Assembly (NCBI GenBank): GCA_963977125.1
Contig: CAXBNJ010000011.1
Location: forward strand, 1 to 33,380
DNA: 33,380 bases
From: UBA2705 sp963977125
GTDB taxonomy: Bacteria; Pseudomonadota; Alphaproteobacteria; Micavibrionales; Micavibrionaceae
Direction of reading: 5' to 3'
In this document: piece after piece, positions 15,801 through 23,200 of the stretch
Layout: each line of letters starts with the position of its first letter
Numbering within the stretch: the stretch's first letter is position 1
Made by a program: the position numbers and the translations under genes
Notes under the pieces: model-generated
The model's input: the letters and a program-made list of their open reading frames with translations, nothing else
Databases searched by the model: none
Told to the model about the DNA's origin: nothing

Positions 15801-18800
15801 ACTCCGTAAGTGACGTTATGATTGGCGGCGACGATGTTCTTAAACTACATGGCGTTACGGTTGATGATATTCGCTTTGAAAAAGGCACGAGTGGTTCTGA
15901 CCACTACCTCAACATTAATATTGGCAGCGAAGTAATACATATCAGTAGGCATTTCGACTATCAGATTCATAATGGCACGAACGGCTTCTCTCAATTTGAC
16001 AACAAAGCTCATAAAGTTGAAATCATTGAATTAGATGACGGCTCTATAATCGATCTTACGGGAGATTTTACCTTTACTGGAACAGCGCTTGCTGAGAATG
16101 TTTATGGCCTTGAGGCTTCAGGCCGGATTGATACCCTGATGGGGCTTGCGGGTGATGACGTTCTTGATGCGGGCGCAGGGAATGATATTCTTATTGGAGG
16201 AGCAGGAAATGATGACCTCAGAGGAGATCAAGGAAACGATACTTATGAATGGACCCTCGGCGACGGCAACGACACGATATCTGAAAGCGGCTACTTAGTA
16301 AGTCAAGTTATGATTGGCGGCGACGACGTTCTCAAACTGCATGGCGTTACGGCGGACGATATCAGTTTTGAAAAAGGTAATAATAGCTCAGGGCACTACC
16401 TCAATATTATTATTGGTAGTGAAGTGATACAAATCATTAAGCATTTCGATTACCAAATCTATAATGGCTCGAACGGCTTTTCTCAGTTTGATAATAAAGC
16501 TTATAAAGTTGAAACAATCGAACTTGATGATGGCTCTATAATTGACCTTACCGGAGATTTTACTTTTACCGGAACGGCGCTTGCAGAAACTATCTCCGGG
16601 CTTGATAATTCAAGCCGCATTGACACACTTATGGGGCTTGCCGGCGATGACCTTATTGATGCTGGCGCGGGTAACGATATCCTCATTGGGGGAACGGGAA
16701 ATGATGATCTCAGAGGGGATCAGGGTAATGATATCTATGAGTGGACCGTTGGAGATGGCAATGACACGATCCTTGAAAGTGGTTACTTAGTAAGTGGCGT
16801 TATGATTGGTGGCGACGACGTCCTCAAACTGCATGGCGTTACGGCTGACGATGTCCGCCTTGAGCAGAGCAGTAGTAATTCTAGGTACCATCTCAATGTT
16901 AATATTGGTAGCGAAGTGATACAAATCATTAATCATTTCGACTACCAAACCTATTATGGTACGAACGGTTACTCTCAGTATGATAATAAGGCCTTTAAGG
17001 TCGAGGTAATTGAACTGGATGATGGCTCTGTAATTGACCTCATGAATAATATTACATTTTCAGGATCGTCTGGCGTGGATCATGTCAAAGGCTTAGATGG
17101 TGGCCTCTCTGATACCTTAAGAGGGTTCGAGGGCGCAGATACACTCACGGGCTATAGCGGTGATGACATTCTTGATGGCGGCGCTGGCGCCGACACGATG
17201 ACGGGCGGCAGCGGGGCTGATGTCTTCATTCTTAGTGATAATGATATCGTCAATGACTATAGCAAAACACAAAACGACGTAATCGACCTCACAGATATTC
17301 TTGGCGCGAACTTCAACCCTGCACTACACAACATTGTTGATTTTGTTCAAATTATTGATAGTGGCGCGGATAGTCTTGTCCAAGTGGATATTGATGGCGG
17401 CGCTGATAATTTTGTGAATGTAGCCACATTGAAGAACGTCACAGGTCTCAATGATGAAAGTCTTTTATTTGATAACGGGCATATTATTATTCGCCAAGCT
17501 GGTAACACTGACCCGGTGGCCAATAATGACAACTTCACAACCAATGAAGACATGGTCGTTAATGGCAATTTGCTGATTGATAATGGCTCTGGCGCAGATA
17601 GCGATGCGGATGGTCACGCGCTATCGGTTAGATCTGAGACGGTCTCATCTCTATCAGGCGGAAGCGTGATCATTGCAAATGATGGTAGCTTCACCTATAC
17701 CCCTGCAGAAGATTATAACGGCACGGACAGCTTCTCATATCGTTTACTGGATAGTTACGGCGGCCACTCTATTGGCACAGCATATGTTACATTAAACGCC
17801 GTGAATGATGACCCTAAAGCACGCGATGATAACTTTGCAGGCTCAACATTAGACCCTGTTCATGGCAATCTCAATGCGGATAACGGTAATGGCATTGATC
17901 ACGACCCTGAAGGCGACAGCTTCACGACGGTTTCAGGCACATTCGCAACCGTGCAAGGTGGCAGCATAACCATTCAAAGTAATGGCGACTTCACTTATAC
18001 GGCAGCCACCGGCTTCACGGGCGCTGACAGTTATAGTTACTCGATCCAAAATGCTGCTGGTGCGACAAGCACCGCTCTAGCCAACTTCCAGATTGAGGAA
18101 GTGGCCTATAACCTTGTTACAGGCACAGCGGCGGCGGAGACACTTAATGGTACAACAGGTCAGGACCTAATCAATGGTCATGAAGGTAATGATGTCTTGC
18201 AAGGCTCCTCCGGCGATGACCGCTATGAATGGTCGGTTGGTGATGGTTCCGACACTATTCTAGAAAATCTAGGCCTTGATAAGCTGGTCTTGCACGGCGT
18301 TACGGCTGATGACTTACGATTTGTGAATGATCGCGGTTACGGCGATCTGAAGATACATATTGGTAGTGAGGTCATAAGAATTACAGATCATTTCCTTTCT
18401 GATAAATACAACAGCACCAGCTATGATAAATATCAAGTCGAGAGTATCCTGCTTGATGATGGCAGCTCTATTGATCTTCTAAACGGCATTACATTAGAGG
18501 GGACCAGCGCAGCAGAAACCGTTTATGGTCTTAACGCCTCGGATGTTATTCACGGTTATGAGGGTAATGATATCATCTACGGTTATAGTGGAGACGACTT
18601 CATAATTGGTGGCCTTGGTAATGATAATCTACAAGGTTCTGTCGGCAATGATAGCTATGAATGGTCGGTCGGCGATGGTTCCGACACGATTACAGAAAAT
18701 CTAGGTCTTGATAAGCTGGTCTTGCACGGCGTTACGGCTGATGACTTACGATTTGTGAATGATCGCGGTTACGGCGATCTGAAGATACATATTGGTAGTG

Positions 18801-19372
18801 AGGTCATAAGAATTACAGATCATTTCCTTTCTGATAAATACAACAGCACCAGCTATGATAAATATCAAGTCGAGAGTATCCTGCTTGATGATGGCAGCTC
18901 TATTGATCTTCTAAACGGCCTTACTTTAGAGGGCACCAGCGCCGCCGAAACGGTTTACGGTCTTAATGTCTCTGATCTAATCTATGGTTATGAGGGTAAC
19001 GATAACCTTTATGGCTATAGTGGTGATGACGTGTTCCATAGTGGTACTGGTGCCGATAAACTCTGGGGTGCTGGTGGCGCGGACACCTACGTGTTCGATG
19101 CTTTAGATGCATTTAGTGGTATTGATGAAGTAATGGATTTTAATCTCGGTCATGGTGACAAATTAGACCTTTCAGGCCTCGTTGAAACTTATGATCCTGT
19201 GACTCAGGCCATTACAGATTATATTCAAATCACAACGAGTGGAGCGAATAGCATCGTGTCGGTTGATACAGATGGCGGCGCTGATAACTTTGTACAAGTA
19301 GCTACGCTAACAAATATAACAGGGCTCACAGATGAAGATCTGCTTGTCACGGACGGCACGCTGATTATCTAA
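12824..19372 (+). CDS. Giant RTX / hemolysin-type calcium-binding protein
   Basis: A 2,182-aa protein probably exported by type I secretion; it has no N-terminal signal. Layout: residues 1-300 are a unique domain; about 306-410 are glycine-rich and hydrophobic (VLGTVVVIALAAEAYDDG, then GGLIAGFGGGYASAA, VGVVAGMVIVGGVG), a possible pore or membrane-inserting segment. About 463-580 hold DPLILDLDGNGVDL and EF-hand-like DLNSDGVINDQSELFG, common in FrpC-type proteins. About 640-760 is the conserved LPTLRGYGAIKDLHI region. RTX nonapeptides (GGxGxD) with hemolysin-related domains run from about 907 to 1,550. Two tandem-95/cadherin-like domains occupy 1,560-1,755, then further RTX units and a C-terminal end GTLII typical of type I signals. 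GGAG precedes the ATG. No ABC exporter or membrane-fusion gene is in the window. Confidence 0.9.
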   Translation: MPIGQEILSAIDAIVDAIAVDATVDQIRALVNTWDMNVGGGTLLLYSGGVGELQPGGLREFKAVDIANALADGASVKTIEKTEINQLFANQDFREALDDAILRDTTGVYLQLDSNGNNVPRSLDQVLLGKDINGARLGDGFWDDASRNLVNQHTGDFRMIMPDLPGSSVAALTEIPALLDRGVVSGQKVNGIDLADWQAKYVSEKALMVAAGHSTADADALVKAEINNVIEKTSNFDLADLIIAKNGSGDIFFESAGSHLFNELGLPAETLPAGIEGSRISVLDGNEFTGNDLKVIGKYADLLGKAGLIGDVLGTVVVIALAAEAYDDGNYELAGEMIAGHAGGLIAGFGGGYASAAIVTALLATPGVNVGVVAGMVIVGGVGFLGAVVGGLAGEEVFRDLYHDLVDLDIIPDLESLPGLSGLLDDYAWAIGEGVDSAREALSAAMEDLDNLWDLAKDALPIPQFVDPLILDLDGNGVDLAAMTGAGSVYWNTNNDDFAERSGWISGNDGFLAIDLNSDGVINDQSELFGSQASDGFAALGAYDSNADGVIDASDTEFANLLVWVDVNSDGVSDAGELHTLTALNITSISLNTTLVDYDIAGNNISHESSFVINGQTNLIVDAWLQTSHIDTAYIADYTLDVRTLFLPTLRGYGAIKDLHITMSMDENLLNMVSEIATADTTTLFSAAFDVKGKVVDLLYKWAGVDLVAVDSRGTEIDARTIEFMEEFFGEEWVHNNSGIGSTPNAEAGEDLELVFDNLTQQLINNILVQTNASSFYGDDAYYDINKGSIENSTFSTLTVVGGASEGAIPSGANDLYVVSPDSGDATILEGGGADNLWFAGVSAEDIRFERVGYDLKIHHPNGVVTVTNQYKKDITANDGYFGYELETLTLEDGTVIDLLSNMIFEGTTGDDSVYGLNKADVLYGFAGNDSLRGEGGNDVLNAGAGNDSLTAGTGDDVLIGGTGDDVLAGSEGNDIYEWALGDGNDTIYESGYSVSDVMIGGDDVLKLHGVTVDDIRFEKGTSGSDHYLNINIGSEVIHISRHFDYQIHNGTNGFSQFDNKAHKVEIIELDDGSIIDLTGDFTFTGTALAENVYGLEASGRIDTLMGLAGDDVLDAGAGNDILIGGAGNDDLRGDQGNDTYEWTLGDGNDTISESGYLVSQVMIGGDDVLKLHGVTADDISFEKGNNSSGHYLNIIIGSEVIQIIKHFDYQIYNGSNGFSQFDNKAYKVETIELDDGSIIDLTGDFTFTGTALAETISGLDNSSRIDTLMGLAGDDLIDAGAGNDILIGGTGNDDLRGDQGNDIYEWTVGDGNDTILESGYLVSGVMIGGDDVLKLHGVTADDVRLEQSSSNSRYHLNVNIGSEVIQIINHFDYQTYYGTNGYSQYDNKAFKVEVIELDDGSVIDLMNNITFSGSSGVDHVKGLDGGLSDTLRGFEGADTLTGYSGDDILDGGAGADTMTGGSGADVFILSDNDIVNDYSKTQNDVIDLTDILGANFNPALHNIVDFVQIIDSGADSLVQVDIDGGADNFVNVATLKNVTGLNDESLLFDNGHIIIRQAGNTDPVANNDNFTTNEDMVVNGNLLIDNGSGADSDADGHALSVRSETVSSLSGGSVIIANDGSFTYTPAEDYNGTDSFSYRLLDSYGGHSIGTAYVTLNAVNDDPKARDDNFAGSTLDPVHGNLNADNGNGIDHDPEGDSFTTVSGTFATVQGGSITIQSNGDFTYTAATGFTGADSYSYSIQNAAGATSTALANFQIEEVAYNLVTGTAAAETLNGTTGQDLINGHEGNDVLQGSSGDDRYEWSVGDGSDTILENLGLDKLVLHGVTADDLRFVNDRGYGDLKIHIGSEVIRITDHFLSDKYNSTSYDKYQVESILLDDGSSIDLLNGITLEGTSAAETVYGLNASDVIHGYEGNDIIYGYSGDDFIIGGLGNDNLQGSVGNDSYEWSVGDGSDTITENLGLDKLVLHGVTADDLRFVNDRGYGDLKIHIGSEVIRITDHFLSDKYNSTSYDKYQVESILLDDGSSIDLLNGLTLEGTSAAETVYGLNVSDLIYGYEGNDNLYGYSGDDVFHSGTGADKLWGAGGADTYVFDALDAFSGIDEVMDFNLGHGDKLDLSGLVETYDPVTQAITDYIQITTSGANSIVSVDTDGGADNFVQVATLTNITGLTDEDLLVTDGTLII
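15542..17062 (+). repeat. Tandem RTX modules with 492-bp period
   Basis: Three consecutive modules encode the same order: RTX nonapeptides, YEW...GDGNDTI, GGDDVLKLHGVT, IGSEVI, HFDYQ, ELDDGS, DFTFTGTA. The starts at 16079 and 16571, and the end near 17063, are 492 bp apart (164 residues). The first module, from 15542, is 537 bp because it has extra nonapeptides. DNA similarity is high but not perfect, with many silent changes. Confidence 0.85.
18275..18919 (+). repeat. 213-bp perfect duplication with 432-bp period
   Basis: Bases 18275-18487 and 18707-18919 are identical by direct reading, silent positions included, whereas the flanking repeat parts differ. Each copy codes for the LDKLVLHGVTADDLRF ... 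LLDDGSSIDLLNG module. Such identity points to recent duplication or gene conversion. Confidence 0.9.
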
Positions 19373-19391
19373 CTTCGTCATAATAAATACG

Positions 19392-19420
19392 AAAAGCCCT
19401 GGTCGTTACCGGGGCTTTTT
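19392..19420 (+). terminator. Intrinsic terminator after the RTX gene
   Basis: Hairpin AAAGCCC-T-GG, loop, CC-G-GGGCTTT ending in five T, 20 nt after the stop codon. Confidence 0.9.
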
Positions 19421-19595
19421 ATTGGTTAAATTGGTTGCGATGGTCGCAATTGAACTGACGGCCTTCACAGTTATGCTGGAGAATAGTTAGCAGCAGACTA
19501 CACACACTGCCATTTACAAAAACATCGTATATTTCTCATATCAGATACAGCTTCAACGAACGTGGTTACTAGCTTTCACTAATCAAAACAACAGT

Positions 19596-19787
19596 TTAAA
19601 AACAATGGTTCTGATTATGTGCGCCCCATAACCGCAGCAACCTTTTTTGCTCCATGAGCTGCTTATAGCGTTCATATACATGTGGATTGCTGTCCATAGA
19701 GTTAAGAATATTTTTGGCGCGTTCATGTTCGAGCTCATTATCGACTAAAGCTTGAATTTCATAATCTGTAATGAAGTTGTGTGTCAT
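19596..19787 (-). CDS. Minimal anti-sigma-factor-like protein
   Basis: A 63-aa protein reading ITDYEIQALVDNELEHERA, then LNSMDSNPHVYERYKQLM and QKRLLRLWG. This matches the N-terminal cytoplasmic anti-sigma domain of RsiW/ChrR-type regulators (LVDGELD...LxxDPxLxxRLxxxRxQRxxLR), which binds an ECF sigma factor. The zinc-binding HxxxCxxC residues are absent, and there is no membrane or sensor part. It could be a stand-alone soluble anti-sigma factor or the stub of a truncated one. It follows the OmpA-like gene by 64 nt on the same strand, and an ECF sigma gene lies 3.4 kb away. It does not resemble NepR, the usual EcfG antagonist. Confidence 0.6.
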   Translation of the reverse strand: MTHNFITDYEIQALVDNELEHERAKNILNSMDSNPHVYERYKQLMEQKRLLRLWGAHNQNHCF

Positions 19788-19811
19788 CTGTTTATAAATC
19801 CTGTGAGCGTT

Positions 19812-19841
19812 AGAGAGAGGGAATCTGAGCCCCCTCTCTCT
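19812..19841. other. Strong hairpin between ompA-like and anti-sigma-like genes
   Basis: AGAGAGAGGG (19812-19821) pairs perfectly with CCCTCTCTCT (19832-19841). No T-run follows on the minus strand, so it is more likely an RNA-processing or stability element than a full terminator; it would lower expression of the downstream gene relative to the first. Confidence 0.6.
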
Positions 19842-19851
19842 GCTGTTTATA

Positions 19852-20487
19852 TTATTTTAAAAACTGAATTTCTACGCGGCGGTTTTCAGCATTACGAACA
19901 CCATCAGCGGTAAGTACTTCAGGGTGACTCTCGCCATAAGCTTCTTCGTCCAATACGCGGTTTGTAACGCCCTGCGCTGTTAAAGCATCAGATACGGAGT
20001 GAGCGCGCTGTTGCGATAAGGCAATGTTGTAATCAGAAGGGCCCGAACGGTCAGCGTGACCCGCGACAACGACCTCGCTCGGGTTATATGTTTTGATCTC
20101 ACGAGCTACTCTTTCTAACATAGTTCCTGCTGCAGGGTCGATGTGCGCGCTGTCAAATGCGAAGTGAACTTCGTAATCGGCAAGAACTTGTTTTTGGGTT
20201 GTTTTAGGCTCAGTTTGCGCTTTACGGATTGGCGTGATGTCACAACCTTGCTTCATAAAACCTTGTGGAATGGGTTGATAAAACTGACACGGCTCTCTTT
20301 CTTCATAATTTAAATATTCTCTTATTTCGAGCTTTTCTTCAGCAGGCAATGCCTCCACCGCTTTTTGGTAAGACTTTTCATCTACAGAAAAATGTGAGGT
20401 AAAGCTTGCGCCGCTATCGGCAATAGCCGAGGCACTTAAGCTGGCGAATGCCGCTGTTGTCAGGGCCAGTGTTTTAAGGTTTATCAT
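19852..20487 (-). CDS. OmpA family outer-membrane / peptidoglycan-binding protein
   Basis: A 211-aa exported protein. The signal peptide is residues 1-23 (LALTTAAFASLSASAIA, cut before DSG). Residues 25-95 are a low-complexity helical part with two cysteines (Cys67 and Cys83) that could form a disulfide. Residues 100-211 are the OmpA C-terminal domain: VHFAFDSAHIDPAAG, VVVAGHADRSGP, YNIALSQQRAHSVSDAL and RNAENRRVEI, which bind peptidoglycan. There is no N-terminal beta-barrel, so it is likely periplasmic. AAGGA precedes the ATG. A GGAAC-N16-CATT promoter points to sigma EcfG-type control in a divergent pair with DUF1328. Confidence 0.9.
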   Translation of the reverse strand: MINLKTLALTTAAFASLSASAIADSGASFTSHFSVDEKSYQKAVEALPAEEKLEIREYLNYEEREPCQFYQPIPQGFMKQGCDITPIRKAQTEPKTTQKQVLADYEVHFAFDSAHIDPAAGTMLERVAREIKTYNPSEVVVAGHADRSGPSDYNIALSQQRAHSVSDALTAQGVTNRVLDEEAYGESHPEVLTADGVRNAENRRVEIQFLK

Positions 20488-20548
20488 CGATTTATCCTTT
20501 TTAAATTGATTATCATTTAATTACAGTTAAGTGCAATCTGTCTAAGCC

Positions 20549-20573
20549 AATGATTGGCGCTGTGTTTAGTTCC
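20549..20573 (-). promoter_or_regulatory. EcfG-type promoter (one mismatch) for the ompA-like gene
   Basis: Minus strand GGAAC (20573-20569), 16-bp spacer, CATT (20552-20549). The consensus is GGAAC-N16/17-CGTT. Its -35 box is back-to-back with the rightward box at 20587, 13 bp between them. Confidence 0.55.
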
Positions 20574-20586
20574 CTTAAAATAATTA

Positions 20587-20611
20587 GGAACTTTTTGGTG
20601 AAAAATGCGTT
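20587..20611 (+). promoter_or_regulatory. EcfG-type promoter for the DUF1328 gene
   Basis: GGAAC (20587-20591), 16-bp spacer, CGTT (20608-20611): an exact match to the alphaproteobacterial general-stress sigma consensus, 37 bp before the DUF1328 start codon. Confidence 0.8.
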
Positions 20612-20647
20612 GGTCTATGCGGAACTTCATAACTGAAAGGAAAAAAT

Positions 20648-20824
20648 ATGTTGAGTTGGGCTGTAACATTCTTGGTGATTGCTTTGATCGCCGCCGTACT
20701 GGGATTTGGTGGCATTGCCGCTGCCTCCGCAGAAATTGCAAAGATCGTTTTCGTCGTATTCTTGGTCTTGTTCTTAATCAGCGCCTTGGTACACGCTCTT
20801 AAGGGGCGAGGACCTCCAGTATAA
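20648..20824 (+). CDS. DUF1328 small membrane protein (YtjA-like)
   Basis: A 58-aa protein: MLSWAVTFLVIALIAAVLG, then FGGIAAASAEIAKIVF, VVFLVLFLISALVHAL and a basic tail KGRGPPV. Two hydrophobic helices and the GFGGIA...A motif are the DUF1328/YtjA signature. The family is often stress-induced; its activity is unknown. AAAGGA stands before the ATG, and an exact EcfG-type promoter lies upstream. A terminator follows directly, so it forms its own transcript. An overlapping ORF in another frame at 20605-20802 has no support. Confidence 0.92.
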   Translation: MLSWAVTFLVIALIAAVLGFGGIAAASAEIAKIVFVVFLVLFLISALVHALKGRGPPV

Positions 20825-20848
20825 AATCTGAAATATTCAAATTAAAAA

Positions 20849-20880
20849 ACGGTGCCCTTAGCTTAAGAGCACCGTTTTTT
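20849..20880 (+). terminator. Intrinsic terminator after DUF1328
   Basis: ACGGTGC-C-CTTA, loop GC, TTAAG-A-GCACCGT followed by six to seven T. It ends 1-2 nt before an ATG at 20882, which makes that ATG a poor start for the kinase. Confidence 0.9.
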
Positions 20881-20917
20881 TATGGCGCGCCGTTCTCTTA
20901 TCTTGTATTATCCTGCC

Positions 20918-23152
20918 ATGCCAAATATTTTCTATAGAAACTATCTAATTTTTACAGTGGTTTTGCTGAGCTGCGTTATCGCACTGGGCTATGTTCTTGT
21001 CGTCGGCGACAGGCAGATTGACAAATCAGATAACTGGGTTCTCCACACACATAAAGTGATTATTGAAGCTGAGGAAGCGAATGCGCTGATTGCTGGTATG
21101 ATCGCCACACAGAGGGGTTATTTAATCTCAGCAGATGAAGGCTTCTTAGAAAAATACAGGGATACAAAAACAGCTGTCGCACAGCATATTGCCGCCTTGT
21201 ATGAACTAACCGCTTATAATTCTTCTCAGCAAACTCGCTTAGATGAATTAAATAGATATTTCCTAACCTTTGCTGAGCAGTTAGAGGACAGAGCCGGCAG
21301 AAGTGTGACAGACACACCGCAAAGAATCCTTAAAGATGTCGAAACCGTGAATAGCTTGAAGCGAGAAATATTGCGCATTAATGCTAATTTTTTAGCAGAA
21401 GAATATAACCTTTTAAACCAACGTATAAAAAAGGTTGAAAGCAAAAAAGATCAATATTTTAAAACGCTTTTGATTGGCGGCGGCACAGCATTTATTATGA
21501 TTATGGTCTTTAATGGCTATCTTTTGCGCGTTCAATTTAAACGCAGCACGGCTGAATCCGCTTTGAGAGAAAGCGAAGAAGTTTTCCGCCTTGCCGTTGA
21601 AGGCACGCAAGACGGTGTATTTGATTGGAACATCAAAACAGGAGAAGTTTTTTATTCAGATCAATTTATGGCTACGCTTGGATATAAGCCATCAGAATTT
21701 GAAGGAACGTTTAATGACTTCTCTAGCAAAATCCACCCTGAAGAAATAGACAGAGTTCAAGAATATATTGATCTATATTTGGATAATCAACTTTCTGAGT
21801 ATTCCAATACATTTCGAATACAACATAAGTCTGGCCGCTGGATTTGGGTTAATTCTAGAGCTAAATTGATCCGCGATAAAAAAGGGCAGCCGGTTCGTCT
21901 TGTGGGGGCCCACACAGATGTGAGCGCTGCAAAGGAATACGAACTGCGTTTGCAAGAAGCAAAGACCAGCGCGGAAGATGCTAATCGCGCGAAGAGTGCT
22001 TTTCTTGCGCATATGAGCCATGAAATACGCACTCCATTAACGACGATTAGTGGTGTTGCAGAAATTCTGGAGCAGAATAAAGATGACTTAGATGATAAAA
22101 GACAAAGCCTCATTCGCGTATTAAACACCAGTGCGGTTACATTAAAAGATCTTATCTCGGGTGTGCTTGATTTCTCAAAGATTGAAAGCGGTGAGATGGA
22201 GCTCGAAGAAAGTGCTTTTGCTCTACAAGACGCATTTGAACATATTGTCAGTATGATGGCCGTCAGAACAAAAGAAAAAGGCTTAGACTTTATTTTTGAT
22301 TATGAGGACGTTAAAAACATTCAAGTCTATGGCGACGCTGTGCGGCTTCGACAGATTTTGATTAATTTAATCGGTAATGCTACGAAATTTACAGATGAAG
22401 GCCATGTCCATGTGAAAGCTGTGCGCGAGGAGCGCAACGATCATCCCATTCTTATTATCAGTGTCGAAGACACTGGGATAGGTGTTTCAGAAGATCAATT
22501 CGATTTGGTGTTTGAACGCTTTAAACAAGCCGATTCTTCCGAATCCAGGAAACATGGCGGCACAGGATTGGGACTGCCCATATCTAAAAAGCTTGCTGTT
22601 TTAATGGGGGGCGATATTGAGCTCAAGAGCGAAATTGGAAAAGGGTCAATATTCACATTGATCCTGCCCCTTCGCAGCATTGAAGAGACCGAAGACCAAC
22701 AGGCTGAAGATCACGTTCGCCAAGCAAAAGTGAATGACAAGCTAAAAGCCGCGATAAGCAATACTGATAAAGTTTTGTTGGTAGAAGATTATGAGGGTAA
22801 CGTCGTTGTTCTGAGCTATATTTTAGAAGAGATGGGTTGTGAATTTGATGTCGCAAGAACAGGGTTAGAAGCCCTCAAGCTGTGGAAAGACAATCACTAT
22901 GATATCGTCCTCATGGATATTCAAATGCCTGTAATGGATGGCTTCACCGCAACATCAAAAATACGTGAAATAGAAGAAGAAAATAGTTTTGAGCGCACCC
23001 CGATCATCGGTATGACGGCTCACGCATTGGTCGGTGATAAAGATAAATGTATCGAAGCAGGCATGGATGCCTATCTGCCCAAACCTATTGTTGTTCTTGA
23101 TTTAAAATCAACGATTCTAGAATTTCTAAAGAAAAAGAAAAAAACAGCATAG
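20918..23152 (+). CDS. Hybrid sensor histidine kinase (CHASE3-PAS-HisKA-HATPase-REC)
   Basis: A 744-aa membrane kinase. Transmembrane helix 1 spans about 8-28, a periplasmic CHASE3-like domain (EEANALIAGMIATQRGYLIS) about 35-180, helix 2 about 183-205. PAS/PAC is at 216-340 (RLAVEGTQDGVFDWN, then WIWVNSRAKLI). HisKA carries FLAHMSHEIRTPL with phospho-accepting His368. The ATPase domain has LINLIGNATKF, DTGIGV and GGTGLGLPISKKL. A C-terminal receiver has LMDIQMPVMDG with Asp667. The start at 20918 is chosen because the ATG at 20882 abuts a terminator; starting at 20882 would add 12 residues. The ECF sigma gene is convergent, and an OmpR-type regulator lies just beyond it, so these three may form one signalling module. 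Confidence 0.93.
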   Translation: MPNIFYRNYLIFTVVLLSCVIALGYVLVVGDRQIDKSDNWVLHTHKVIIEAEEANALIAGMIATQRGYLISADEGFLEKYRDTKTAVAQHIAALYELTAYNSSQQTRLDELNRYFLTFAEQLEDRAGRSVTDTPQRILKDVETVNSLKREILRINANFLAEEYNLLNQRIKKVESKKDQYFKTLLIGGGTAFIMIMVFNGYLLRVQFKRSTAESALRESEEVFRLAVEGTQDGVFDWNIKTGEVFYSDQFMATLGYKPSEFEGTFNDFSSKIHPEEIDRVQEYIDLYLDNQLSEYSNTFRIQHKSGRWIWVNSRAKLIRDKKGQPVRLVGAHTDVSAAKEYELRLQEAKTSAEDANRAKSAFLAHMSHEIRTPLTTISGVAEILEQNKDDLDDKRQSLIRVLNTSAVTLKDLISGVLDFSKIESGEMELEESAFALQDAFEHIVSMMAVRTKEKGLDFIFDYEDVKNIQVYGDAVRLRQILINLIGNATKFTDEGHVHVKAVREERNDHPILIISVEDTGIGVSEDQFDLVFERFKQADSSESRKHGGTGLGLPISKKLAVLMGGDIELKSEIGKGSIFTLILPLRSIEETEDQQAEDHVRQAKVNDKLKAAISNTDKVLLVEDYEGNVVVLSYILEEMGCEFDVARTGLEALKLWKDNHYDIVLMDIQMPVMDGFTATSKIREIEEENSFERTPIIGMTAHALVGDKDKCIEAGMDAYLPKPIVVLDLKSTILEFLKKKKKTA

Positions 23153-23155
23153 AAA

Positions 23156-23181
23156 AAGCCCGACTGGGGGAAGTCGGGCTT
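23156..23181. terminator. Shared terminator between the kinase and sigma genes
   Basis: AAGCCCGACT / AGTCGGGCTT with a 6-nt loop. On the minus strand five T follow, which ends the sigma factor transcript; on the plus strand it is a weaker stop for the kinase. Confidence 0.8.
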
Positions 23182-23200
23182 CATAGGGCATGATTTATAC

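Noticed and set aside
13459..17568. Several antisense and alternate-frame ORFs inside the RTX gene
   Set aside because: Repetitive Asp/Gly coding gives long open frames on the other strand; all are Ser/Pro/Ile-rich shadows.
20605..20802. 65-aa ORF overlapping the DUF1328 gene in another frame
   Set aside because: It has arginine- and cysteine-rich random composition, it starts on top of the promoter -10 box, and the DUF1328 frame is clearly the real gene.
20882..20917. ATG at 20882 as the kinase start
   Set aside because: It follows the T-run of the DUF1328 terminator by 1-2 nt without a ribosome-binding site, and the first transmembrane helix fits better with the start at 20918.
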